Source of the DNA: an uncultured Lachnospiraceae bacterium
GTDB taxonomy: Bacteria; Bacillota; Clostridia; Lachnospirales; Lachnospiraceae
Direction of reading: 5' to 3'
Length of the DNA stretch: 64,000 nucleotides
NCBI GenBank assembly: GCA_958402795.1
Contig: CATXUX010000017.1
Location: forward strand, 9,396-73,395
Part shown: positions 28,701 through 36,447 of the stretch, one piece after another
Layout of the letters: each line of letters begins with the position of its first letter
Position numbering within the stretch: position 1 is the first letter of the stretch
Made by a program: the position numbers and the translations under genes
The notes under the pieces: model-generated
What the model was told of the DNA's origin: nothing
What the model saw: only the letters and a program-made list of their open reading frames with translations
Databases searched by the model: none

Positions 28701-29517
28701 ATACCGTCTGGAAGGAATAAAGATCAACCTAAAAGATGCGAAGTACAGCGGCAGTGTACAGTATCGGACGCATATCCAGAATATCGGCTGGCAGGGATGG
28801 AAAAAGGACGGGCAGCTGTCGGGGACAACCGGGCAGCATCTGCGCCTGGAGGCGGTTGAGATAAAACTGACCGGAGAAATGGCAGAAAAGTATGATATCT
28901 ATTACCGGGTTCATGCGCAGAACTATGGATGGCTTGACTGGGCGAAGAACGGAGAAAGAGCAGGAACCGCCGGATACGGATACCGGCTGGAGGCGTTGGA
29001 GATCCAGTTGGTGAATAAAGGCGGCGCCGCGCCGGGGGCAACAGCGAACCCCTATTACGAAATGAAAGTGGCATACCAGGTGCATGTCCAGAATACCGGG
29101 GACCAGGGATACCGCAATGACGGCGATATGGCAGGAACAGAAGGCCAGAGCCTGCGCCTGGAAGGAATCCGGATCAAGCTGCCAAGCTCGGTGGGGAAAG
29201 GCTCCATTCAATATTCCACCCATGTTCAGAATATCGGATGGCAGGGGTGGAAGTCGGATGACGCCCTGGCAGGAACCACGGGCCAGAGTCTGCGGCTGGA
29301 GGCGATCCGGATCCGCCTGACCGGAAAGATGGCAGAAGAGTACGACGTCTATTATCAGGTTCATGCGCAGAACTATGGATGGCTTGACTGGGCGAAGAAC
29401 GGAGAAAACGCGGGGACAGCGGGATATGCATATCGTCTGGAAGGAATCCGCATCGTTCTGGTAGAAAAAGGAGGAGACGCACCGGGAAGCACGAAGCAGC
29501 CGTTTTATCAGAAGTAG
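25705..29517 (+). CDS. Secreted GH2 family glycoside hydrolase with nine ChW repeats
   Basis: Extracellular family 2 glycosidase, 1270 residues. Signal peptide (1-30), acidic linker (about 30-125), GH2 sugar-binding, Ig-like and TIM-barrel domains (about 130-810), and nine ChW repeats (about 820-1262) in three triplets. Catalytic acids are in place: E523 in GILNEVYY (acid/base) and E635 in ISEYGAGA (nucleophile). The substrate (beta-galactoside, glucuronide or other) cannot be fixed from sequence. ATG 25705 has AAAGGAA upstream and lies 22 bases after the serine-hydrolase ChW gene, so it likely shares that promoter. ChW repeats suggest it stays on the cell wall. Confidence 0.93.
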   Translation: MKKKLIAVALAASLFIGTGSQAILNVSAEEYGTETTDEGLDQAEAGEAGSGENLDPDQNGVETPDSEAAEEGTDVTGENQEQTEEASDDLNADPEENVAAESGNEEAEDVSDPAADAEISVASENAVTGRQVININEGWSFSKNDASSEGWSFPQGGESGTVNLPHTWEYVHPTMSYIPAYNSKTVTYEKQLDVQAYQGKNLFIKFYGSGRNTQVFVDGTEVGTHVGGYTAFVFDLTPYITGKSTVRLTANVTNMDTVSIPINVDYTQWAGIYRDVELIATDNQYISLEDYGSTGLYIDSLVSGNNATVSLRAKVSNKAAESVPVTVKTEIYMQDGSLVTNGEQVVSLAGNQTTQEVSVSANIPNVHLWNGTSDPYLYVMKVTLLDKEKNILDEVSENFGVRTYKIQSGKSYLNGAEYEVHGVGYHQDREGCGNATNVSQKEADINLMLNMGVNAVRTAHYPHDQSVYDLADQKGLLIYNEIPYYLLYSKAESYQKSIRDQLREMIRQGYNHPSIVMWGILNEVYYDQKFAQFGDDFNISKTDMINFNKNLVQLAKSEDKTRCIVQANIDTYSSAEDTAKWSQDIDLTGLNLYEGFKSPVSSAGDEGRKNLISSLNSKLDQYKTIFGADSLMISEYGAGANINQHTEVDESFSWDGNASGDKHYEEYQSFVLEAYLDMIQGRDDIPASFVWNMFDFSCYRNEGGMTRTNTKGLVCYDHATKKDAYYLFKANWNQNDKFVWLTGKRFTQRSQTVQDIKAYSNCEKVELFVNGKSAGYGKKQQSGVFVWKDVQLSGNNSLKVVAYDGNGTQYTDEASGIEVTEKDITYQVHVSNLGWLNRAADGEETGNANQQIEAVSLKCGSQLGNCKIQYRVYVDGEGWQAWKTDGETSGTVGQGKKIRAIQMKLTGADANKYDIYYATSVSGEGWNDWATSGVMSGNLVTSQSLNKLKVVIQKKGTAAPGATSNPELVRRITYQAHVENIGWQETCQEGQTAGTSGMSYRLEGIKINLKDAKYSGSVQYRTHIQNIGWQGWKKDGQLSGTTGQHLRLEAVEIKLTGEMAEKYDIYYRVHAQNYGWLDWAKNGERAGTAGYGYRLEALEIQLVNKGGAAPGATANPYYEMKVAYQVHVQNTGDQGYRNDGDMAGTEGQSLRLEGIRIKLPSSVGKGSIQYSTHVQNIGWQGWKSDDALAGTTGQSLRLEAIRIRLTGKMAEEYDVYYQVHAQNYGWLDWAKNGENAGTAGYAYRLEGIRIVLVEKGGDAPGSTKQPFYQK

Positions 29518-29559
29518 AGACAAAACAAGGACATGTGAAGATTACGAGGAGGACAAACG

Positions 29560-31923
29560 ATGAAGAGACGAGCAATCGCCTTTTTACTTGCCGCAGCGCT
29601 GTGCTTTACAGCGCTGCCGGCAGTTTCGCTGGCAGAAGAGGAAACGACTGAAGAGGAGCCGGTGCAGGAGAAAACGGTAGTTGAGAACATTACCGGGATG
29701 GACGAGTACGGGAATGTATATGAGACAGACCGGGAAGCACATCTGGTAGAAGATGCGGGTGCCATGTTCAGAGCGCGGAGCGAGTCGTACGATATCGTGA
29801 ACTTTAATACGAAAGGCGCGGTAGTGACGGAATACACAGAGGCAGACACCGGACAGGCGGGGTATACATGCGGCGCCTACGGCGCGGATGCGGCATATTT
29901 GAAAACAGAAGGCGATATGGTGTATTTCTTATTATCCGGCGTGGTCGGCAAGGTGAAAAGCAGTGAAGTGCAGCTGATATGCCTTTCTTCTGCAAAATCC
30001 GTCAGCTGTTATACGGTTTCTAATGGGAAACTGCTGCACAATATCTCGACAGATATGACAACGCCGGGATATGTAAGCAGCCTGTACAACGGTCCGGCGC
30101 CCTCTTATCTGAAGACGAACACGAATTACTACAGCTATGACGGACATTACTTTTACACCGATTACAGTACAATGCTGGAAGATTACCGGGCAGGGAACCG
30201 CAGCCGTGCTGTGAATGCCGGTCAGCCGTATTTTAACTATTTTCAGTATCTTCCGCTGAGAGGAAAATCGGACTACAGTGCTGATAAGCTACAGACTATG
30301 ATCAATAACAGAGTGGGCGCTTCCTCTAAAATGTATAATACGGGCACGTATATGAATCAGATGCAGAACACGTACGGGGTAAACCAGCTCATGATTGCTG
30401 CGATCGCGGCGAATGAAAGTGCGTGGGGGAACAGTTCCATTGCACAGGAAAAAAACAATCTGTTCGGACTAAATGCGGTGGATTCTTCGCCGGGGGAGAG
30501 TGCGAATTCTTACGGCAGCGTGAATGCGTGTATCAAAGATTTTGCAGAGACGTATATGTCGAAACGCTATCTGCGGTCCGGGTATACATACTACAGGGGC
30601 GGATTTGTAGGGAATAAAGCGAGCGGCATCAATGTGAGCTACGGCTCAGATCCGTACTGGGGCGAGAAGGCGGCTGCAATTGCATGGAACCTGGACAGTG
30701 AGAACGGCAGCGGGGATGCAGGCCGGTATACGATCGGAATCAAAGACCTGCTGGGCAATCAGCATACAAGCCTGAATGTGCGGAAAGAAAGCAATACGGG
30801 TTCGGCCGTTTTGTACACAACGGTTCCGCAGTCACAGTATGCGTTCCTGATCCTGGATGACAAGAGTCAGAACGGGTTCTATAAAGTGCAGAGCGATCCT
30901 GTCCTGAATGGCGGAAGAACAGGAATTGATACGAGTACGGGTGTATACAATAGCGGCTCGATGTACGGATATGTCAGCACGGATTATGTGACGGTTGTGA
31001 ATACCGGTAAGAATCAATCCGGTACAACGGATAACGGATCCGATCAAAAGACGGCGACAGTGAGTTATCAGACCCATGTGCAAAATATCGGATGGCAGTC
31101 TGCGGTGTCGAACGGAAACACCAGTGGTACAGAAGGAAAATCGCTGCGGCTGGAAGCACTACAGATCAATCTGAACGATACCGACGTCATGGGAAGTGTA
31201 CAGTATCGCACTCATGTGCAGGACATCGGCTGGCAGTCCTATGTGAATGAGGGGGAAGTATCGGGAACAACGGGGAATGGACTCCGGATGGAGGCGGTTG
31301 AGATCAGACTGACTGATAAAATGGCAGAACAGTACGATATATATTACCGCACACATGTCCAGAACTTCGGCTGGCTGGACTGGGCGAAGAACGGCGCTTC
31401 TGCAGGAAGCTCCGGATACGGATACCGCATGGAAGCCATTCAGATCAGGCTTGTGCAAAAAGGCGGAAAAGCACCCGGCACGACAGATCAGCCTTATAAG
31501 CAGAATGGTTCGGATGTTTCCTATAGTACCCATGTGCAGAATATCGGCTGGCAGAATGCAGTAGCAGGTAATGTGGTGAGCGGAACAGAAGGCCAGTCTC
31601 TGCGTCTGGAAGCACTGAAGATCAGTCTGACGGGTCAGGAATATACGGGAAATATCCTATATTCCGTTCATATTCAGGACATCGGATGGCAGGATCAGAA
31701 AAAGAACGGCGAAATGGCGGGGACGAGCGGACAGTCGAAACGTCTGGAAGCGGTGAAGATCCAGCTGAGCGGAGAGATCGCAAAGCATTATGACGTGTAT
31801 TACAGCGTTCATATTCAGGATTACGGATGGAGCGGCTGGGTGAAAAACGGAGCGGCCGCCGGTACGACAGGGCAGTCAAAAAGGCTGGAGGCGATCCGCA
31901 TAAAACTTATTCAGAAAAATTGA
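29560..31923 (+). CDS. Secreted glucosaminidase (GH73-type) with SH3-like domain and six ChW repeats
   Basis: Peptidoglycan hydrolase, endo-beta-N-acetylglucosaminidase family (PF01832-type), 787 residues. Signal peptide (1-25), a ~200-residue N-terminal region of unknown role, the glucosaminidase domain (about 250-385) with the catalytic glutamate E286 in IAANESAWGNSS and an NNLFGLNA motif, and an SH3b-like segment (about 390-480, SLNVRKESNTGS). Six ChW repeats in two triplets (about 500-787) follow. GAGGAGG lies about 9 bases before ATG 29560. It follows the GH2 gene by 42 bases. A promoter -35 overlaps its stop codon. Confidence 0.94.
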   Translation: MKRRAIAFLLAAALCFTALPAVSLAEEETTEEEPVQEKTVVENITGMDEYGNVYETDREAHLVEDAGAMFRARSESYDIVNFNTKGAVVTEYTEADTGQAGYTCGAYGADAAYLKTEGDMVYFLLSGVVGKVKSSEVQLICLSSAKSVSCYTVSNGKLLHNISTDMTTPGYVSSLYNGPAPSYLKTNTNYYSYDGHYFYTDYSTMLEDYRAGNRSRAVNAGQPYFNYFQYLPLRGKSDYSADKLQTMINNRVGASSKMYNTGTYMNQMQNTYGVNQLMIAAIAANESAWGNSSIAQEKNNLFGLNAVDSSPGESANSYGSVNACIKDFAETYMSKRYLRSGYTYYRGGFVGNKASGINVSYGSDPYWGEKAAAIAWNLDSENGSGDAGRYTIGIKDLLGNQHTSLNVRKESNTGSAVLYTTVPQSQYAFLILDDKSQNGFYKVQSDPVLNGGRTGIDTSTGVYNSGSMYGYVSTDYVTVVNTGKNQSGTTDNGSDQKTATVSYQTHVQNIGWQSAVSNGNTSGTEGKSLRLEALQINLNDTDVMGSVQYRTHVQDIGWQSYVNEGEVSGTTGNGLRMEAVEIRLTDKMAEQYDIYYRTHVQNFGWLDWAKNGASAGSSGYGYRMEAIQIRLVQKGGKAPGTTDQPYKQNGSDVSYSTHVQNIGWQNAVAGNVVSGTEGQSLRLEALKISLTGQEYTGNILYSVHIQDIGWQDQKKNGEMAGTSGQSKRLEAVKIQLSGEIAKHYDVYYSVHIQDYGWSGWVKNGAAAGTTGQSKRLEAIRIKLIQKN

Positions 31924-31948
31924 CAAAAGAAGATTGTTTTGATATACT
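31920..31948 (+). promoter_or_regulatory. Near-consensus promoter overlapping the glucosaminidase stop codon
   Basis: TTGACA (31920-31925), 17-base spacer, TATACT (31943-31948). The TGA stop (31921-31923) is inside the -35, the same arrangement as at 12022. The transcript would start near 31955 and pass a hairpin before the second polysaccharide block. Confidence 0.75.
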
Positions 31949-31975
31949 CGTACTGTATTTATATGAGGATTTGGG

Positions 31976-32024
31976 AGCCAGAATAAGAGCGTATAGGGAC
32001 AATCCCCTTGTTTTCTGGCTTTTA
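31976..32024 (+). terminator. Terminator-like hairpin in the leader of the second polysaccharide block
   Basis: AGCCAGAA (31976-31983) pairs with TTCTGGCT (32013-32020), with an inner GGG/CCC pairing and a short T-rich tail. It lies between the promoter at 31920 and the first gene at 32047, so it is placed as a leader attenuator, or as a partial terminator for the upstream ChW genes. Confidence 0.5.
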
Positions 32025-32046
32025 TAGTGTTTAGGAGAATACTTTT

Positions 32047-33051
32047 ATGTGTGGAAAGTTACTTACGGTTGTAGTTCCTGCTTACAATGTGGAGAACTAT
32101 CTGGATGAGTGCCTGCATTCCTTTATTGATGAAAGAGTGCTGGAGAAGGTGGAGGTGCTGGTTGTCAATGACGGTTCGACAGATGAAACAGCAAAAATCG
32201 CATCCAGGTATGAACATTCATATCCTCAGACATTCCGGCTGATCACGAAGGAGAACGGCGGGCACGGCTCGACTATAAACCGGGGACTGGCAGAAGCGCA
32301 GGGAACGTATTTCAAAGTGGTTGACGGAGATGACTGGGTAGACACAGATAACTTTGTGCGGCTTGTAAGACTGCTGGGCAGAACGGATGCAGATATTGTG
32401 GCGAGCAATTATACATGGATCGATCATGAGACGAAGCAGCCGACAAAGAAGCAGGAACACCCGTTTAACGGGATTGAATATGGAAGACAGTATGATTTTT
32501 CAGAAATCGCAGATAAGGTATTCATGGATATCCATGCTATGACGGTGCGAACGGATACGGCGAGGAAAAGCGGAGAAAAGATTGATGAGCACACATATTA
32601 TGTAGATGTAGAGTATGTGACATTTCCGATTCCGTATGTGGAGACGGTTCTGTTTCAGAAGGAATCTGTTTACAGGTATCGTCTCGGCAGACCGGGACAG
32701 AGCATGTCCATTGAGAAGATGCAGAAGAATCTCAAGAATCATCTGCGTGTGCTTCTACATCTGAACCGGTATTATGAGAAGGTGAAAGACTGGGCAGATG
32801 AGGATCGGCGTCTGTATATGAACCGGCAGATTGCCCAGATGCTGACGAGCCAGATGAAGATCTATATCAGCTTCCCGATGAAAAGTAAAATGAGAAAAGA
32901 AGCCATGAAGCTGGATGCGTATTTCTACCATAAGAACCGGGATGCCTATGATCTTGTGACGAATCCGGCAGTTCTGCTGCTGCGGAAAACAAATTATGCA
33001 GCGTTTCCGCTTGCCGTACTTGCGTTTAAAGGCAGGAGAGACACTTATTAG
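32047..33051 (+). CDS. GT2 family glycosyltransferase
   Basis: Cytoplasmic family 2 glycosyltransferase, 334 residues. GT-A features: VVVPAYNVENYLDECL, VVNDGSTDETAKIA, KENGGHGSTINRGL, and the metal-binding stretch KVVDGDDWVD near 95. A C-terminal all-alpha part (about 230-320) has no clear membrane helix. AGGAGA lies 9 bases before ATG 32047. It is the first gene of the ABC-export block, directly upstream of the exporter permease, so it probably builds the polymer exported there. The donor sugar is unknown. Confidence 0.9.
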   Translation: MCGKLLTVVVPAYNVENYLDECLHSFIDERVLEKVEVLVVNDGSTDETAKIASRYEHSYPQTFRLITKENGGHGSTINRGLAEAQGTYFKVVDGDDWVDTDNFVRLVRLLGRTDADIVASNYTWIDHETKQPTKKQEHPFNGIEYGRQYDFSEIADKVFMDIHAMTVRTDTARKSGEKIDEHTYYVDVEYVTFPIPYVETVLFQKESVYRYRLGRPGQSMSIEKMQKNLKNHLRVLLHLNRYYEKVKDWADEDRRLYMNRQIAQMLTSQMKIYISFPMKSKMRKEAMKLDAYFYHKNRDAYDLVTNPAVLLLRKTNYAAFPLAVLAFKGRRDTY

Positions 33052-33079
33052 ATTTTTTAGAAAAGGGGAAACAAGGAAA

Positions 33080-33868
33080 ATGAGTTTGATGAGAGACCGA
33101 ATCAATACTTTCTGGAAGTACAAAGATTTACTGCGGGAACTGGTAGTACGGGATTTAAAGCTAAAATACAGAAGAAGTTTTCTTGGGTATTTATGGAGTA
33201 TTCTGAGTCCGCTTTTGATCATGATCGTTATGACGCTGGTATTTTCCCATATGTTTGACCGGGGCGTTGACAATTATCCGGTCTATTTCCTGACGGGAAA
33301 CGTAGTGTTTGAATTTATTAACAGTTCGACTCATATGGCGATGTATTCCGTGCTGGACAATGCAGCGCTTCTGAAAAAGATCTATGTTCCGAAGTATATA
33401 TTCACACTTGCGAAGATCACCAGTTCGCTGGTTGAATTTTTGTTTTCTCTGGGGGCGCTCCTTGTCGTGATGCTGTTTACGCGTACTCCACTGACACACT
33501 ATGCGCTTGGACTTCCGGTAGTGGCGATCCAGATTTATCTGTTTGCGCTTGGACTGGGATTCTTCCTTTCGGCGGCGAATGTATTTTTCCGTGATGTGCA
33601 GTATATTTATAATGCGTTTACAACGGCATGGATGTATGCAACTCCGATTTTTTATCCGGTAGAATATCTGTCGGAAAGTATGCAGTGGATTATAGTGAAC
33701 TTAAATCCGGCATATTATTATGTGCAGCATTTCCGGGATCTGATGTATTATAACTGTTGGCCTGATGCAAAAATATTCTGGGGCGGCTGGATTTTTTCAA
33801 TATTGATGCTTGCGGTCGGACTGCTTGTGTTCAAAAAGTCACAGGACAACTTTATATTATATGTGTAG
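33080..33868 (+). CDS. ABC-2 type polysaccharide exporter permease (Wzm/TagG-like)
   Basis: Membrane half of an ABC transporter that exports undecaprenyl-linked polysaccharide or teichoic acid. 262 residues with an N-terminal amphipathic part (LRELVVRDLKLKYRRSFLGYLWSI), then six transmembrane helices, and a GxLxF-type FFLSAANVFFRDVQYI loop typical of Wzm/TagG. ATG 33080 is preferred (GGGGAAACAAGG upstream) over the in-frame 32996 start, which would overlap the preceding gene. The ATPase follows after 9 bases. Confidence 0.94.
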   Translation: MSLMRDRINTFWKYKDLLRELVVRDLKLKYRRSFLGYLWSILSPLLIMIVMTLVFSHMFDRGVDNYPVYFLTGNVVFEFINSSTHMAMYSVLDNAALLKKIYVPKYIFTLAKITSSLVEFLFSLGALLVVMLFTRTPLTHYALGLPVVAIQIYLFALGLGFFLSAANVFFRDVQYIYNAFTTAWMYATPIFYPVEYLSESMQWIIVNLNPAYYYVQHFRDLMYYNCWPDAKIFWGGWIFSILMLAVGLLVFKKSQDNFILYV

Positions 33869-33877
33869 GAGAGAACA

Positions 33878-34621
33878 ATGGAAGAAAGAGATATTGCGGT
33901 TAATGTCACCGATCTTACGATTCGGTTTAATCTGTCACAGGAAAAGGTAGATAATTTAAAAGAGTATCTTGTAAAACTGATGAAGCGCCAGTTGATGTTT
34001 CAGGAATTTCTGGCTTTGAAGGATATCAATCTGAAGGTCCGTCAGGGCGAGGCGTGGGGACTGATCGGCGTAAACGGTTCCGGGAAATCAACGCTTTTGA
34101 AGGCGATATGCGGGATCCTGAAGCCTTATAAGGGCAGCGTGGAAACCTATGGCACAATTGCTCCGCTGATCGAGCTTGGCGCCGGATTTGATATGAATAT
34201 GACGGCGAAGGAAAATGTGTATCTGAACGGAACGGTGCTTGGACATTCAAGAAAATTTATGGAAGAGCACATGGAAGAGATCATCCATTTCGCGGAACTG
34301 GAAAATTTCGTGGATGTTCCGATCAAGAATTTCTCTTCCGGTATGCAGGCCAGACTTGGTTTTGCCATTGCGACAATGGTGAAGCCGGATATCCTTGTGG
34401 TGGATGAGATTCTGTCGGTTGGAGACTACCAGTTTCAGCAGAAATGCTATCAGCGTATGCATGATATGCTTGACGGCGGAACGACATTGCTGTATGTATC
34501 ACATGATATCAGGTCGGTAAGAGAACTGTGCGACCATGCGATCTGGATAGATCACGGCGTTACAAGGATGAGCGGAGAGGCGGAAGAGGTAACAGAGCAG
34601 TATATGGTTGAAAACCAGTAG
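33878..34621 (+). CDS. ABC polysaccharide exporter ATPase (Wzt/TagH-like)
   Basis: Cytoplasmic ATPase partner of the permease at 33080. 247 residues: Walker A GVNGSGKST at 64-72, signature FSSGMQARL near 150, Walker B DILVVDEILSVGD near 170, and the switch histidine in YVSHD. It lacks the C-terminal carbohydrate-binding domain of long Wzt proteins, so export is more likely to depend on the lipid carrier than on a recognised terminal cap. ATG 33878 has GGAGAG upstream. Confidence 0.95.
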   Translation: MEERDIAVNVTDLTIRFNLSQEKVDNLKEYLVKLMKRQLMFQEFLALKDINLKVRQGEAWGLIGVNGSGKSTLLKAICGILKPYKGSVETYGTIAPLIELGAGFDMNMTAKENVYLNGTVLGHSRKFMEEHMEEIIHFAELENFVDVPIKNFSSGMQARLGFAIATMVKPDILVVDEILSVGDYQFQQKCYQRMHDMLDGGTTLLYVSHDIRSVRELCDHAIWIDHGVTRMSGEAEEVTEQYMVENQ

Positions 34622-34647
34622 ATAACAGGATAAACGGTGGTGTGGGC

Positions 34648-36426
34648 ATGATATTACAGAAGTTTGTATTTGGATCCGGCTCCGGACAGGAGAGAGCGCT
34701 GTATTATAAGGGGGAGCAAATCCGGCATGAAAAGGAACATTTGAGTATCTCAAAAGGTGCATGCCTGGATTTCGAAACATATTTTAATATATTTTCTGCA
34801 GAAAAATGGAAAAAATATACGAATGTGGAAAATATCTTTCTCTGTGTGGAACTGTCGGGAAAAGCAGCAGTTTCCATATTTGGACTGACGACCCGGAATG
34901 AAGAAACTGTGAAGAGTCTCCTGCTGGAAACACGTTTGTGCGGGAAAGACCATTCGTCGGAAAGATGTCCCGTTTTTGCACTGCCAAAGGAAGGTGTGAT
35001 CGGGATCGAGATCACTGCCGAAGAAGATTGTGAGATATACGGTGCATATTACGGAACGGATGATCTTCTGCCCGTCCGGGATGTTCATATCGGAATTGGG
35101 ATATGTACGTTTTGCCGGGAACAGTATGTAGAACATAATATGAAAGTTCTGACGGAAGAACTGCTTAAAAATCCGTCGGCACTTTCTCATGGGCACATCT
35201 CAGTATGCATTTCGGATAATGCAGGAACCCTTGATCAGACAAAAATAGAAAATGAGCAGATTCGGATCATACCGAATAAAAATCTGGGCGGGGTCGGCGG
35301 ATTTACAAGGACGATGCTGGAGTATATGCAGGAAGGCACGGCAACCCACATTCTTTTAATGGACGATGATGGTATTATTTCAACAGAATCTATTGAGCGC
35401 ACCTATATGCTGCTGACACTGCTGAAGGAAACATACTGGAATTACATCATTGGCGGATCTCTTCTGCGGGAAGATATGCCTGCCGTCCAGTATGAATGCG
35501 GCGCCTGCTGGAACAGTGGTGATATTGTAGCAGTGAATCATGATTTTGATCTCAGCCGGATTGATGATGTGGTAAAAAACGAATGTATTCAGAAGACGGA
35601 ATACACAGGCTGGTGGTATGCATGCATACCGGCGGAATTTATCCGGAAAAACAAGCTGCCGCTTCCCTTTTTCATTCACCGGGATGATATTGAGTATGGA
35701 CTTCGTGCAGCCGGGCATTTTATCTATTTAAACGGCATCTGTGTGTGGAGTGAAGGATTTGAAAATAAACTGCCGGGATTTCTGGAATACTATGATGTAA
35801 GAAATCTGGCGATCACCAACGCAATCCACGATGATTCATATACGGCAAAAGATTTTAAAAAGATGCTGTTCATACAGGTAAGCAGTAATATCGGAAAGTA
35901 CCGCTATCAATATGTGGATCTGAACCTGAAAGGCGCGGTCGATTTTCTGCGGGGGTTCTGGTGGTTCTACGAAAAAGATACACTGGAGCTGCACGGGGAA
36001 CTGAGAAAATATAATTACCAGGCAGAACCGGCGGAAAAATATATCGGCTATCACGGGATTGAACAGGAGGATCTGAATGCCTGCGGCCATCCGGATGCGG
36101 ACGTTCCGCCAAAACCGGTGATGCTGTGGCGTATGGCAACGCTCAACGGACATTTCTTTCCGCCGAAGAGGGGAAAGACAAAAGTAGTGAGACCGTTTCC
36201 CAATATCTATGAATTGTATCGGTGCAGGGAGGTCGTATATGCAGACTGCACAGGTAAGGCAGTATGTGTCAGACGGAGTGTGAAAGAGCTGGTAAAGGCT
36301 TATGGAAAGTTATTGAGGGTATTCCATTTGATAGATAAGCATTATGACCGGGCAAAAGAGGGGTATAAACAGGAATACCGCAGACTGACGACAGAGACAT
36401 TCTGGCGGAAGTATCTGGAGATATGA
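34648..36426 (+). CDS. GlfT2-like galactofuranosyltransferase, copy 1
   Basis: Predicted to polymerise galactofuranose from UDP-Galf. 592 residues, close to mycobacterial GlfT2 (about 637), with the same plan: N-terminal beta-rich domain (about 1-140), GT-A domain with NKNLGGVGGFTR and metal-binding D239-D240-D241 (LLMDDDG), the W-W-Y stretch GWWYACIP, an acceptor region with HRDDIEYGLR, and an alpha-helical C terminus. ATG 34648 is chosen over GTG 34642 because GGTGG lies 7 bases before it. It precedes a paralogue by 21 bases, and UDP-galactopyranose mutase follows, which supports the substrate. Confidence 0.9.
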   Translation: MILQKFVFGSGSGQERALYYKGEQIRHEKEHLSISKGACLDFETYFNIFSAEKWKKYTNVENIFLCVELSGKAAVSIFGLTTRNEETVKSLLLETRLCGKDHSSERCPVFALPKEGVIGIEITAEEDCEIYGAYYGTDDLLPVRDVHIGIGICTFCREQYVEHNMKVLTEELLKNPSALSHGHISVCISDNAGTLDQTKIENEQIRIIPNKNLGGVGGFTRTMLEYMQEGTATHILLMDDDGIISTESIERTYMLLTLLKETYWNYIIGGSLLREDMPAVQYECGACWNSGDIVAVNHDFDLSRIDDVVKNECIQKTEYTGWWYACIPAEFIRKNKLPLPFFIHRDDIEYGLRAAGHFIYLNGICVWSEGFENKLPGFLEYYDVRNLAITNAIHDDSYTAKDFKKMLFIQVSSNIGKYRYQYVDLNLKGAVDFLRGFWWFYEKDTLELHGELRKYNYQAEPAEKYIGYHGIEQEDLNACGHPDADVPPKPVMLWRMATLNGHFFPPKRGKTKVVRPFPNIYELYRCREVVYADCTGKAVCVRRSVKELVKAYGKLLRVFHLIDKHYDRAKEGYKQEYRRLTTETFWRKYLEI

Positions 36427-36447
36427 TAAGGAGGTATGTGATAAACA

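Noticed and set aside
28729..29523. 264-codon open frame on the minus strand inside the GH2-ChW gene
   Set aside because: It mirrors the ChW repeats in the opposite strand; similar antisense frames recur under every ChW array. No ribosome site or own domain.
34642..34647. GTG 34642 as start of the first GlfT2-like gene
   Set aside because: It lies only one base after the GGTGG site; ATG 34648 has proper spacing.
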